Source of the DNA: Gammaproteobacteria bacterium | GTDB taxonomy: Bacteria; Pseudomonadota; Gammaproteobacteria; SZUA-152 | Assembly (NCBI GenBank): GCA_021647505.1 | Contig: JAKIUN010000036.1 | Span: 1 to 37,547 of the forward strand | DNA: 37,547 nt | Direction of reading: 5' to 3' | Part shown: piece after piece, positions 1-8,182 of the stretch | Numbering within the stretch: the first letter of the stretch is position 1 | How the letters are laid out: each line of letters starts with the position of its first letter | The notes under the pieces: generated by a model | Told to the model about the DNA's origin: nothing | Databases searched by the model: none | Seen by the model: the letters and a program-made list of their open reading frames with translations, nothing else | Translations under genes and position numbers: made by a program

Positions 1-134
1 GCAACCTTTTTGAAATGAATGTCGTACGGCAGGGTTGGTGCTGGCCGGGATTTCGTAAAATCTGCACAATGTTGTCAGGTGGTGGAGAAATCACCCACAA
101 ACACGCAACAATATCCATGTTATTTATACGTGAA

Positions 135-343
135 TTAGCCCTGCCCGAAACCGTGGCTTATTTCATGGGTTTTCGGGCTGGCACTAATTAACCCGACCAC
201 CTCATATGCCGTGTTCAGGGCTTCAGACATGCCCTGATACAAGGCGTGGCCCGCAGAAACGTAGCCTGGATTGAGTCTGCGAAACCCGGGGGAACCGGTG
301 CGATAAACTCCCGGGTTTCGCTACGCTCAACCCAGGCCACCTG
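135..343. other. gspN downstream region, no clear gene
   Basis: Bases 1-343 hold no gene I can support. An imperfect hairpin lies at about 139-182 (arms around GCCCGAAACC and GGGTTTTCGGGC); it could serve as a weak terminator for the leftward gsp operon but lacks a T-run. A GTAG-type inverted repeat occupies 261-338 and is listed separately. A 31-codon minus-strand frame (230 to 135) starts with ATG but has no recognisable family or good ribosome site. Confidence 0.35.
261..338. repeat. REP-like GTAG inverted repeat (hairpin)
   Basis: The left arm begins GTAGCCTGGATTGAG and continues to GCGAAACCCGGG. The right arm reads CCCGGGTTTCG, then CTCAACCCAGGC. The arms are imperfect reverse complements around a loop of about 20 bases. 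The 5' GTAG and paired arms fit REP elements mobilised by RAYT transposases. It lies just past the gspN stop codon and may also end transcription. Confidence 0.6.
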
Positions 344-1135
344 CTAACGCTGACCAGACCCCAAACCCAGAGCCGCCAGCGTCCCCGACTGGTTGACCTG
401 TATGCGTCCATCGGCTCCCGGACGACCCAGTGCCCCCAGGGCCTGACCGAGGGGGGACTGCGCACCTTCACGGGCGGCAAAGCTGCCGGTGAACTGGTAG
501 CTGCCGTCGGGCTTGAAGGTCAACAGGCCTTCTGCCTGCAGGGGGCCGCCGGCGTCACTCAGTTCACCGATAACGCTACCGTCGCGATTTTCCAGGGTCA
601 ACGCCAGGTCGCCAAACTGCAACGGCTGTAACAGGCTGATGCCGGCGCCACTCCACACCATGCGCCCCTGTGCGGAGAGCAGGGCCTCGCCGTTCCAGTC
701 CACGTCCTGCAGATTGAGATTGATGACACCGGCGGGCCGCAGAGCTGCAATCGCCGGCAGCGGCAGCTGAGCCAGGGGCAGTTTGGCCTCCAGCGCATCG
801 AAAGCAATCGCACCCTGTGGGTTGGCCGCCACGCTGCCGCGCAGGAAACCGTCATCGAGACGGATTTCATAGTCGATTTCCAGTTTGCCAAACAGTACGG
901 TCCAGGGTTTGAGTCGCCATTCCAGGCCTTGCACCCGCTGGCCATCAATCAACGCCTGTTGTGCACTGCCCTGCCATACACTCCCCGAAATGCCTGTGAG
1001 CACCACCTCTTGTTGTGCACCGGGGCCGGCCTTCCACCAGGCATAGGCCTGCCCGGCCGGGAACTGCACCAACAAAAAAATGACGTAAGCCAGCAGGCCG
1101 ATCAGCACGTAGCGCCAGTTGAGCCACAGCCTCAT
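344..1135 (-). CDS. gspN: Type II secretion system protein N (GspN)
   Basis: 263 residues, the usual size for GspN. A short cytoplasmic start is followed by one membrane segment (about residues 9-25) and a periplasmic domain rich in beta-strand patterns such as LTGISGSVWQGSA and GLEWRLKPW, typical of the T2SSN family. GspN is an accessory inner-membrane component of some type II secretion systems; its exact role is not settled in the family. It is the last gene of the visible gsp cluster and overlaps gspM by 4 bases (ATGA), so the two are probably translated together. GspC and GspD may lie beyond the window edge, since in some relatives gspD follows gspN. Confidence 0.9.
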   Translation of the reverse strand: MRLWLNWRYVLIGLLAYVIFLLVQFPAGQAYAWWKAGPGAQQEVVLTGISGSVWQGSAQQALIDGQRVQGLEWRLKPWTVLFGKLEIDYEIRLDDGFLRGSVAANPQGAIAFDALEAKLPLAQLPLPAIAALRPAGVINLNLQDVDWNGEALLSAQGRMVWSGAGISLLQPLQFGDLALTLENRDGSVIGELSDAGGPLQAEGLLTFKPDGSYQFTGSFAAREGAQSPLGQALGALGRPGADGRIQVNQSGTLAALGLGSGQR

Positions 1136-1626
1136 GCCCCGCCTCCAATTTCAAACACCAGCCGTGCATCGACACGACCCACTTCTTCCCGTGCCTCGAA
1201 GACACTGCTCACCACGTCCACGCCCTGCTGGCGCTGTAGGCTGTCCACCCAATGCACAAGCCGATCAAAGCTGGCACCTTCCAGCCACACCCGGGCGCGC
1301 TCACGACCATCGGGCTGCACACGCTTGAGGGCATCGGCAAGCTGGTTGCTGCGCGCGACATCGTCAATGGCTGACAGCAGGGATTGCCCCTTGGCCAGTT
1401 GCGCAGGTCGCCCGCTGCCACCACGCAGCTGTTTGACCTCGGCCACGGCCTGTTGCATCCACTGCAGCTGGGCCTGTTGTTCTGCGTTACTCTTGCGCAG
1501 GGTCTCAACGCCGTGTTCCAGCGGCTCCCATACCAGCAGGTAAAACAACATCACGCCGAGCAGCACGCTGCCGATAATCAGCATACGCCGCTCGCGCAGA
1601 TCCAGACTCTCGAACCAGGTTTTCAA
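1132..1626 (-). CDS. gspM: Type II secretion system protein M (GspM)
   Basis: 164 residues. A short cytoplasmic N-terminus with the MKTWFESLDLRERRML pattern is followed by a membrane segment at about 14-33 and a periplasmic domain, the normal GspM plan. GspM binds GspL in the inner-membrane assembly platform that couples the GspE ATPase to the pseudopilus. The start codon is TTG (1626-1624), which is unusual in this operon. It sits exactly at the edge of a 238-bp element inserted between gspL and gspM. Removing the element and one copy of TGAA restores ATGAAAACC, an ATG start overlapping the gspL stop. Expression may therefore be reduced or uncoupled from gspL. Confidence 0.9.
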   Translation of the reverse strand: MKTWFESLDLRERRMLIIGSVLLGVMLFYLLVWEPLEHGVETLRKSNAEQQAQLQWMQQAVAEVKQLRGGSGRPAQLAKGQSLLSAIDDVARSNQLADALKRVQPDGRERARVWLEGASFDRLVHWVDSLQRQQGVDVVSSVFEAREEVGRVDARLVFEIGGGA

Positions 1627-1863
1627 CCTAGAATCCTCAGTTGGACGAGGTGAAGTGTGCGTTTGCGGCAGCGCAGGACAAGGCGTAACGACACGGAATA
1701 GTTGTTCTATTCCAAGAAGTTACAACGCCGTCATGCGCTGATGCAAACGTGCAATTCGCCCCGTAGCGTGGCTCACTCAAAAAGTGAAGAAATAAATCAA
1801 AGTTAATGACATTCATATCAATAATTTAGTATCAGAATGGAGCGGTCTACTGAGGTTTCTAGG
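1626..1863. mobile_element. MITE-like palindromic element between gspL and gspM
   Basis: A 238-bp noncoding insert with terminal inverted repeats CCTAGAATCCTCAGT (1627-1641) and ACTGAGGTTTCTAGG (1849-1863), which match at 14 of 15 positions. It is flanked by TTCA on both sides (1622-1625 and 1864-1867), a candidate 4-bp target duplication. Inside, 1657-1752 is a long imperfect palindrome: GTGCGTTTGC pairs with GCAAACGTGC, and the tip pairs GGAATAG (1695-1701) with CTATTCC (1707-1713). It contains no plausible ORF. All other adjacent gsp genes here overlap, so the gap stands out. The parent transposase is not in the window. Confidence 0.7.
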
Positions 1864-1864
1864 T

Positions 1865-3142
1865 TCATACGCCACCTCCGCCATGTAAGGCGATGCGGCT
1901 TTCCACTTTGCCATCACGCGAGGAGGCGGAAACAATCTCCACCGTCAGCCCGGCCTCGTCGGCGAGACGCTGCTTGAGCTTGTCGAGGGTTTGCAAACTG
2001 TTGATCTCCAAGTCAATATCCAGACGGTTCTCTTTATAGCGCAGGCTGCGCAGCTTCAGCCCCGGGGTGGCCTTGAGAACGGGACCGGCCTTACCGATAA
2101 AGCCAAGCAGATCCGTTTGGCCGCCGCCGCTACCACGCAGCTTTGCCAGCCCACGCTCCATCTGTACACGTGGGTCGACCACCTTGCGCGCCTCCGGGAA
2201 AGCCTCCCGATACAGGGCCGTGATCTGTTCACGTATCTCGGCATCCTGTTGCGACAGGCGGCTGTACTCCAGGCCCATCGCACCCAGCAAAACCACCAGC
2301 CACAGACCCAACAGCAGTATCGCCGGGCGCCATGGACGCAGTAGTTTTTCCAGCTGTCCACGACGGCTGTAGTCACCTTGCAGCAGATTGATGGCCTCCT
2401 TTTCATCGAAACCACGTGCCAGCAGCAAAGCGCCGTCTTCCTCCTGCGGCTGTAGTACCACGTCGATACCCGCTTCTTCACATACCCGGATCAACTGCCT
2501 GTCGTCATCGCTGCCGGAGAAGGTATCATCGCCACAGATTTTTACGTCGAGACTGGCCGGCAGGCTGTCGCCCGCCTCGTCCAGTGCCGCCTGCAAAATA
2601 ACGGGCAGGTTGTTCAAATCCAACGCCAGGCCATGCTGACTGTCGGTACGCAACAGACAACGCAGGCCATCGATCAGCAGCGACCAGTGCCGGCCGGCAT
2701 CGTTGGCGGCCTCGCGTGGCACGGCTAACACCTCGGATAGCATCACGTCCGCCTGCAGACCCGCAGCACGCAAAGATTCCAGCCAGGCGGCAATCTTTCC
2801 GCGCGCCACCACGGCATTGTGAATACGACCATCATCGCTGCGGCTACCGAGTGCAAAATGCATGTCTTCCACATCGCTGGCCAACTGCTCCTCCAGCGCA
2901 AAGGGCACCGCACGCGCCAGCCGCTGACGATTCAGACCGGGCAGTTCGGCGCTGGCCAACAGCACGTCCTCCCCCGGCACCAGCACCACCACCCGTGCCC
3001 CGGCTGCCTGTTTCACGGCCTCGGCGAGGACACCATGAAACAGGTTACCAGCGGGACATTCGTCGTCACGCAGCACCCAACACAATTCATTGGTCTCATT
3101 CAGGCCGTCTGCTGGTAATGGCAGGATCAGTTGTTTACGCAC
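1865..3142 (-). CDS. gspL: Type II secretion system protein L (GspL)
   Basis: 425 residues, the usual family length. The N-terminal cytoplasmic actin-like domain (about 1-265) contacts the GspE ATPase in known systems. A membrane segment follows at about 273-290 (AILLLGLWLVVLLGAMG), then a periplasmic ferredoxin-like domain that binds GspM. The start overlaps the end of gspK by one base, and the stop TGA overlaps what was probably the original gspM start (GTATGAA). GspL anchors the secretion ATPase to the membrane platform. Confidence 0.93.
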   Translation of the reverse strand: MRKQLILPLPADGLNETNELCWVLRDDECPAGNLFHGVLAEAVKQAAGARVVVLVPGEDVLLASAELPGLNRQRLARAVPFALEEQLASDVEDMHFALGSRSDDGRIHNAVVARGKIAAWLESLRAAGLQADVMLSEVLAVPREAANDAGRHWSLLIDGLRCLLRTDSQHGLALDLNNLPVILQAALDEAGDSLPASLDVKICGDDTFSGSDDDRQLIRVCEEAGIDVVLQPQEEDGALLLARGFDEKEAINLLQGDYSRRGQLEKLLRPWRPAILLLGLWLVVLLGAMGLEYSRLSQQDAEIREQITALYREAFPEARKVVDPRVQMERGLAKLRGSGGGQTDLLGFIGKAGPVLKATPGLKLRSLRYKENRLDIDLEINSLQTLDKLKQRLADEAGLTVEIVSASSRDGKVESRIALHGGGGV

Positions 3143-4116
3143 TAATAGACTCCGATGCTTCGCTGCAGGGTGGTGACCTTGTTATTGCTGCGTTTGAGCA
3201 GGCTGTATAACTGTACATTGGTACGGCCGATGGTGGCGAGGGCATTGGTCAGAAAATATTCGCTCTTGACGTCCACCAATTTGGGATCCACGGTGACACC
3301 GAACTCGCTTTGCATATATTGGGTGAAATCCGCCGCTGAGTCGAAAGGGGTCTTTTTCCGATAGGCCACGACCTGCTGCGCCATTGGCGGCGTCAGCTTC
3401 GTGTCCAGGCTGATCAGCACCATTTCCGGCGCTGTGTTGACGTTGAGCGTGGTCGGCCCGGGCAGGGTGGCGACCAGTGGCGTCAACTTCGCCACCGCGC
3501 GGACGGAAAAGCCCGCCAGGGCCAGCATTTCACTGGGACTGACCATCGGCCGGTTGGCGGCACGGTAGGGCACGGGTTCCATATTCAGATAATCGCCATC
3601 CTCGGCACCGCTGCGATAGACGCCGGGCTCGGCATCCAGCCAGTCCACCACCACATCGGCCAGAGAGGGGCCCAGGCTTAACTTGGCATCCGTGGCCGCC
3701 ACCCGCTCGAGCAAATTCTGCAGGATCTTTTCCTGCGCCGGCACGGGCTTGCCGCTGGCATCGACCAGATTATTGAGATTAAAACGCCCCTGCAAGTCTT
3801 CCACCGTGCCCTGTACCGAGCCGCCCTCGACCGGAAGAGACGGCACCGCAGCGGCCCAGGGGTCTTTCAGATAGTCGAGGGTATCGCGCGTATGATCATC
3901 GGCGGCCAGCACCTGGCGCGCCCAGGCCTCGACACCAAGGGCATACTGCCAAGCCTGATCAGCCTCCATCAGGTTGCCGGTACGGCGGATATCCAGCTGC
4001 TGGCGCGAGGCCATGGACACAGCGGCCACCGTCACCAGGGCGGTAATCAGTAGGGCGGTAATCAGCGCCACACCGGACTGTCTGCGCCTGTGGTTCATCG
4101 CCTTCTGGCCCATCAT
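3142..4116 (-). CDS. gspK: Type II secretion minor pseudopilin GspK
   Basis: 324 residues from the ATG at 4116, chosen because it overlaps the gspJ stop as ATGA; an in-frame extension upstream to 4245 is antisense-like and lacks a leader. The prepilin peptidase site is QSG followed by VALITALLI (cleavage after residue 15). Threonine rather than glutamate stands at mature position 5, the known hallmark of GspK. The large soluble domain contains the expected LNLNNLVD and TLNVNTAPEMVL motifs. GspK caps the tip of the pseudopilus together with GspI and GspJ. Confidence 0.93.
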   Translation of the reverse strand: MMGQKAMNHRRRQSGVALITALLITALVTVAAVSMASRQQLDIRRTGNLMEADQAWQYALGVEAWARQVLAADDHTRDTLDYLKDPWAAAVPSLPVEGGSVQGTVEDLQGRFNLNNLVDASGKPVPAQEKILQNLLERVAATDAKLSLGPSLADVVVDWLDAEPGVYRSGAEDGDYLNMEPVPYRAANRPMVSPSEMLALAGFSVRAVAKLTPLVATLPGPTTLNVNTAPEMVLISLDTKLTPPMAQQVVAYRKKTPFDSAADFTQYMQSEFGVTVDPKLVDVKSEYFLTNALATIGRTNVQLYSLLKRSNNKVTTLQRSIGVY

Positions 4117-4727
4117 CCGCCGGCCACCTCGAAGACACGACGGATGCGGCCCTCGCGCCCGGTCTCCAGGATCACTTCCACCGCCAGCGGCAGGGCCACC
4201 TTGGACTCCTCGCCACGGCTGATGGCCGGCCACACATCGTGCCATTTCTGCTTATCATCGAGGAAACGCAGCTCCAGTTCCTCCACGTCGTCCAGCATCT
4301 CAGTCTCCAAAGGCTTGCTGTCCTGGGCACGATCCAGCACGTTCCAATGCAGGCGCACCAGCGTTTCATCACGCACTCCCCATGCCACACGCATCAGGTT
4401 ACTGCGCTTGCGACCAACAGGATTGCGCCAGCCGTTTCGGCTCAATTCGAGGCGGCGTTCACCGATACTGACCCCCATCATGGCCGCCTGTTCGTCACCG
4501 AATTCATCACGAATCTTGCGATTGCTGGCCTGGGTAATGTCCCGGCCTAACCAAAAAAAGGCCTTCTGCAACTGCGCCAATCGCTCGGCCTGTTCCGTCG
4601 TAACCTGCTGTGAGCGCATGACCGTATTCAGTCCGCCATAGGCCATGGCCGACAGCAGGGCGAAGATGGACAACGCCACCAACAGCTCCAGCAAGGTGAA
4701 TCCGCCGTGTCCGTTGCGCCCCTTCAT
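4113..4727 (-). CDS. gspJ: Type II secretion minor pseudopilin GspJ
   Basis: 204 residues. The leader MKGRNGHGG is cleaved before FTLLELLVALSIF, the class III prepilin signal with Glu5. The C-terminal domain contains the RLHWNVLDRAQDS and LELRFLD patterns typical of GspJ. GspJ forms the pseudopilus tip with GspI and GspK. The gene overlaps gspI and gspK by 4 bases each (ATGA), indicating a translationally coupled operon. Confidence 0.93.
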   Translation of the reverse strand: MKGRNGHGGFTLLELLVALSIFALLSAMAYGGLNTVMRSQQVTTEQAERLAQLQKAFFWLGRDITQASNRKIRDEFGDEQAAMMGVSIGERRLELSRNGWRNPVGRKRSNLMRVAWGVRDETLVRLHWNVLDRAQDSKPLETEMLDDVEELELRFLDDKQKWHDVWPAISRGEESKVALPLAVEVILETGREGRIRRVFEVAGG

Positions 4728-5098
4728 TGGCGCCCCACGAAGCCGGTCAAGGTCACCAGCGGTGATTCGGCATCCTCATCGGCACGCACAGTAATATCCA
4801 CACGCCGCACGTTCTTGTCCGGTGTGACGGACACATTCATTGACCAGTACCACTCATGACGCACCATCAGGCTGCTACCACGAGTCGTGCGCGTCGACGG
4901 CCACTGGCGGCTGGCATGCAGCTCGGCCATCTGGTTCATGGCCACCCAGTGGGCATAGGTACGCTGCTGCAAGCCGGCGGCATTGCGGGTATTGCCGGAC
5001 ACGGCGCTGACCGCCGCCGACAGGGCGAAGGCAATCACCGCCAGGGCGACGATGACCTCCAGCAGGGTGAAGCCACGCTGACGGCTACCAGTTGCCAT
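4724..5098 (-). CDS. gspI: Type II secretion minor pseudopilin GspI
   Basis: 124 residues. The leader MATGSRQRG precedes FTLLEVIVALAVIAFALSA, a standard prepilin peptidase site with Glu5. The short globular domain fits GspI, including the conserved WVAMNQMAEL stretch after the helix. It starts the GspI-J-K tip complex. Its start lies 14 bases inside the end of gspH. Confidence 0.92.
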   Translation of the reverse strand: MATGSRQRGFTLLEVIVALAVIAFALSAAVSAVSGNTRNAAGLQQRTYAHWVAMNQMAELHASRQWPSTRTTRGSSLMVRHEWYWSMNVSVTPDKNVRRVDITVRADEDAESPLVTLTGFVGRQ

Positions 5099-5645
5099 CG
5101 TCCGCTTCCCCTGTGCGTGCCAGTGTGAGTTTGCCGGTGAAATCGCCCTGCAGGGTATAGGCCTCGCCTTCCAGATTACCGAGTTCGAGGGCGAAGGGGG
5201 TCATCTCACCGCTGGAGAGCACAAAGATACGAGGTGGGTTTTCGCTGTCGTGCAGATCCACTTCCACGTCCTCCAGCACCAGGGAAAGCGTCAAATCCGG
5301 CGGCAGCTCCCGCTCACGCAGCAGACGATCTTTCTCCACTGGCACCCAGTCAGCACCTTCCAGGGTGACGAACAGATAGCCCTCGGGATTGAACTGCATG
5401 GCCAGCTCACGCCCCTGCAACACCGATTCCTCACCCGCCAGCCGTAACAGGCTGTGGATGCGTTTGGCCTCGTCCTGCAGGGCGCGGCTGGCATGCTGAC
5501 CGACGGACAGGGTGGCAAAACTGACGATAATGCCGATGATGAGAAGCACCACCAGCAATTCCAGCAGGGTAAAGCCACGGCAGACGGCAACCGGGTGGCG
5601 GGGATGCGAACCAGCCAATGTGCGGGCGGGCAGTCGTGTGTTCAC
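5085..5645 (-). CDS. gspH: Type II secretion minor pseudopilin GspH
   Basis: The prepilin site is CRG followed by FTLLELLVVLLIIGIIVS. The domain after it (GRELAMQFNPEGYLF, EGEAYTLQGDFTGKLTL) is that of GspH. The frame is open back to an ATG at 5723 inside gspG, which would give a 50-residue leader; that is very long for this class. I prefer the GTG at 5645, giving about 186 residues and a 24-residue leader, but the start is uncertain. GspH is a minor pseudopilin that joins the tip complex to the GspG shaft. Confidence 0.85.
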   Translation of the reverse strand: MNTRLPARTLAGSHPRHPVAVCRGFTLLELLVVLLIIGIIVSFATLSVGQHASRALQDEAKRIHSLLRLAGEESVLQGRELAMQFNPEGYLFVTLEGADWVPVEKDRLLRERELPPDLTLSLVLEDVEVDLHDSENPPRIFVLSSGEMTPFALELGNLEGEAYTLQGDFTGKLTLARTGEADDGNW

Positions 5646-5697
5646 TCGAAGCACGACGGATTGGCCAGTGTCAGCGCACGCGGGAACGTCGTCGCCG

Positions 5698-6150
5698 TTA
5701 CTGCAGATCCCAGTTGCCGACATCGGCCTTCACATCCTCACCGCCCGCCTGACCATCGGCGCCCAGGGAAAAGATATCGATCTCCCCTTTCACACCTGGC
5801 GACAGGTACTGATAACCATTCCCCCAGGGATCCTTGGGCAGACGATCCATGTAGGCTTTCCAGTTACGCGGCTCGGGCGAGCCCGCGGGCTTGCTGACCA
5901 GTGCCTCCAACCCCTGATCGGTCGTCGGATAGACGAAGTTGTCCAGCTTGTAGAGATTCAGCGAACTCTCGATGGCGCGGATATCCTGCTTGGCCTTGAT
6001 GATGCGCGCGGCATCCGGCCTGTCCATAACGCGTGGCACGACGATAGCAGCGAGGATACCGAGGATGATCACAACCACCATCACTTCGATGAGGGTAAAG
6101 CCGCGCTGGTGGCGGGAATATGGCTGCTTGTGTGTGGAATTCTGCTTCAC
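5698..6150 (-). CDS. gspG: Type II secretion major pseudopilin GspG
   Basis: 150 residues. Cleavage after RG at residue 17 leaves FTLIEVMVVVIILGILAAIVVPRVM. The rest carries the family motifs YPTTDQGLEALV, LPKDPWGNGYQY and GADGQAGGEDV, the calcium-binding region of GspG. It is the main subunit of the pseudopilus shaft that pushes folded substrates through the outer-membrane secretin. It is the first gene of this cluster, and gspC-gspF are not next to it. Its promoter must lie in the 108-bp gap it shares with the divergent rhombosortase gene. Confidence 0.96.
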   Translation of the reverse strand: MKQNSTHKQPYSRHQRGFTLIEVMVVVIILGILAAIVVPRVMDRPDAARIIKAKQDIRAIESSLNLYKLDNFVYPTTDQGLEALVSKPAGSPEPRNWKAYMDRLPKDPWGNGYQYLSPGVKGEIDIFSLGADGQAGGEDVKADVGNWDLQ

Positions 6151-6258
6151 GTATCAACTCCGGTTCTCGTAATTTGTCGCTCAATGGTAACAAATGTTCT
6201 AAAATTCAGGATTCTGGCTTGGGCACATCCCACAGCCAACCCGACGCCAGCGATAAGT

Positions 6259-6861
6259 ATGACATCACCCAAGCAACACTGGTTGCATCCATTCCGTATT
6301 CCGCTACTGCTGTCGGCGCTCATCGTCGTCTTGGCCCTACTCGGTGATAGCACGCAGGCGCTGCTGCGCTACGACCGCACGGCCATTCTCGACGGCCAGT
6401 GGTGGCGATTGCTCAGCGCCCACCTGTTACACCTTGGCGAATCTCACCAGCTGATGAATCTGGCCGGCCTGTGGCTGATCTGGCTACTGGTCGGATCCAC
6501 CCTGTCCCAGCGCAGCTGGCTGATCTTGCTATTTGTCGATGCCCTGATAACGGCTCTGGCGCTGCTAATCCTCAACCCACAGCTGGGCTGGTATGTAGGT
6601 CTGTCCGGCGTCCTGCACGGTTTGCTGGTGGCGGGGGCCATCGCAGATATCCGTGCCGGCCATCGCAGCACTTGGCTGCTGCTGGGCGCCGTGGTGTTCA
6701 AGCTGGGCTGGGAGCAACTGGCAGGGCCGCTGCCAGGCTCCGAGGCCAGCGCCGGTGGCACGGTGATCGTGGATGCGCACCTCTACGGCGCTTTGGGCGG
6801 ACTGTTGCTCAGCCCCCTGCTTCCACCACGTACCCAGCCACCGCCCAAGCGTTCACGATAG
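6259..6861 (+). CDS. rrtA: Rhombosortase, rhomboid-family intramembrane protease
   Basis: 200 residues, multi-spanning. The motif GLSGVLHG (114-121) contains the predicted catalytic serine (Ser116), and VDAHLYGALGG (171-181) supplies the catalytic histidine (His174). The segment DGQWWRLLSAHLLHLGESH followed by MNLAG is the conserved N-terminal signature. Rhombosortases are known to process C-terminal GlyGly-CTERM tails on proteins that leave through type II secretion. The divergent placement beside gspG fits this role. The frame is open upstream, but ATG at 6259 gives the normal N-terminus; an ATG at 6184 is an alternative. No GlyGly-CTERM substrate was seen in the window. Confidence 0.88.
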   Translation: MTSPKQHWLHPFRIPLLLSALIVVLALLGDSTQALLRYDRTAILDGQWWRLLSAHLLHLGESHQLMNLAGLWLIWLLVGSTLSQRSWLILLFVDALITALALLILNPQLGWYVGLSGVLHGLLVAGAIADIRAGHRSTWLLLGAVVFKLGWEQLAGPLPGSEASAGGTVIVDAHLYGALGGLLLSPLLPPRTQPPPKRSR

Positions 6862-6894
6862 ATCAACAGATCTTTTCTTTCGTCTGTTTTTCGC

Positions 6895-7305
6895 CTACTT
6901 CACCACCCGCAGGGTTGGCTGGACGGGCCTGTTCTTTTCCGTCTTGTCACTCTTCTGCAGCTCTGGCGGGCCAGGTGGAGGGTTATCATCACTGTCACTG
7001 AACACCATGCCACGGCCATTTTCACGGGCATAGATGGCCAGCACGGCAGCCACGGGAAAAAAAAGATTCACCGGACGACCGCCAAAGCGGGCATTGAAAC
7101 TCACATCCGCACTACCCAGATCGAGCGACTGCACGGCCTCCGGCGCCACATTGAGAATGATCTTGCCATCGTTGATGTGCTCGGTGGGAACCTGCACATC
7201 CGCATAGCCGGCATTGACCAACAGGTAGGGCGTCAGGCCGTTGTCCATGATCCATTCATAAATAGCACGTAGAAGATAAGGCCGGCTGGATGTCATTTCC
7301 GACAT
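6895..7305 (-). CDS. sspB: ClpXP protease specificity-enhancing factor SspB
   Basis: 136 residues. The N-terminal domain begins SSRPYLLRAIYEWIMDNG and contains LVNAGYADVQVP and FNARFGG, the peptide-binding fold of SspB. A flexible acidic, proline-rich linker leads to the C-terminal tail PTLRVVK, which resembles the ClpX-binding XB motif. SspB delivers ssrA-tagged and other substrates to ClpXP. It follows sspA by 26 bases on the same strand, the usual arrangement. It converges with rrtA across a 33-bp gap. Confidence 0.95.
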   Translation of the reverse strand: MSEMTSSRPYLLRAIYEWIMDNGLTPYLLVNAGYADVQVPTEHINDGKIILNVAPEAVQSLDLGSADVSFNARFGGRPVNLFFPVAAVLAIYARENGRGMVFSDSDDNPPPGPPELQKSDKTEKNRPVQPTLRVVK

Positions 7306-7331
7306 GTGAAGTATACCCGTAGAAATCCCGA

Positions 7332-7958
7332 TTAACCCTCGCGGACTTCCCGCTCGCTTTCGGTCAAGCTGGCCTGGAAGGATTCCATATCAAACAGACG
7401 CTGGGCATATTCCACCATCGATTTGGCGGCAGGCGGCAACTCGATGCCATATTCCGGCAGACGCCACAGGATCGGCGCCACCGCGCAGTCCAACAGCGAC
7501 AGGTCATCACTCAGAAAATACGGCTTTTGCTCAAAAATGGGGGCAACCACGGTCATGCTTTCGCGCAGCTCTTTGACGGCCTTGCTCTTCTCTTTGCCGC
7601 TGCCGGCAATCTTTCCCAACAGGCTGTCCCAGTCGCGCTGAATGCGACGCAGTGTCATACGGCTCTGGGCACGGGAAACCGGATCAACCGGCATCAATGG
7701 TGGGTGCGGAAAACGCTCGTCCAGATATTCCATAATCACCTGCGAGTCATAGAGCACAAGATCACGATCGACCAGGGTGGGTACGGTACCGTAAGGATTC
7801 AACGCCATGAGATCCTCAGGGGGACTGGCAGGGTCGACATCGACCGCGTCAAAATTGATGCCCTTTTCCGCGAGCACGATGCGCACGCGATGACTGTGAA
7901 CATCCGACACCCCGGTAAAAAGCGACATTACCGACTTTCTATTGGCCACAACTGCCAT
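7332..7958 (-). CDS. sspA: Stringent starvation protein A
   Basis: 208 residues with a glutathione-transferase fold. The N-terminal thioredoxin-like half has SDVHSHRVRIVLAEKGI and the cis-proline region NPYGTVPTLVDRDLVLYDS. The C-terminal helical half begins around residue 90. SspA binds RNA polymerase and alters promoter choice under starvation; it is not thought to act as a normal transferase. It lies between petC and sspB on the same strand, an order common in beta- and gammaproteobacteria. A strong terminator (8143-8170) separates it from petC, so it has its own promoter within 7959-8140. Confidence 0.95.
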   Translation of the reverse strand: MAVVANRKSVMSLFTGVSDVHSHRVRIVLAEKGINFDAVDVDPASPPEDLMALNPYGTVPTLVDRDLVLYDSQVIMEYLDERFPHPPLMPVDPVSRAQSRMTLRRIQRDWDSLLGKIAGSGKEKSKAVKELRESMTVVAPIFEQKPYFLSDDLSLLDCAVAPILWRLPEYGIELPPAAKSMVEYAQRLFDMESFQASLTESEREVREG

Positions 7959-8142
7959 TACTGTTTTCTCCCTGCATTACACCCGCCCGCCGCATAACCA
8001 GAAGTAAAGGCCATGCACCCAGGCACTGGAAACGATCAAATGAACGGGGGATTATACCTGAAATCCGCTGAACCTTGCGGAAACGGCCATAACACATTGA
8101 ATAAAAAGAAGATGCTGAACAAGCATTATCGCCAAAAGAAGG

Positions 8143-8170
8143 GACTCACCGGCCTGCGGGCCGGTGAGTC
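8143..8170 (-). terminator. Rho-independent terminator after petC
   Basis: A perfect 12-bp stem, GACTCACCGGCC with GGCCGGTGAGTC, and a 4-base loop. On the minus strand it is followed by CCCTTCTTTT. It lies 13 bases past the petC stop codon and ends the petABC transcript. Confidence 0.85.
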
Positions 8171-8182
8171 AAGACGACAGAA

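Noticed and set aside
135-230. 31-codon minus-strand frame beyond gspN (ATG at 230)
   Set aside because: Too short, no family, and it overlaps a hairpin; kept only as a remote possibility.
5512-6258. Long in-frame 5' extension of the rhombosortase gene
   Set aside because: It runs antisense through gspH and gspG, and the normal rhombosortase N-terminus starts at 6259.
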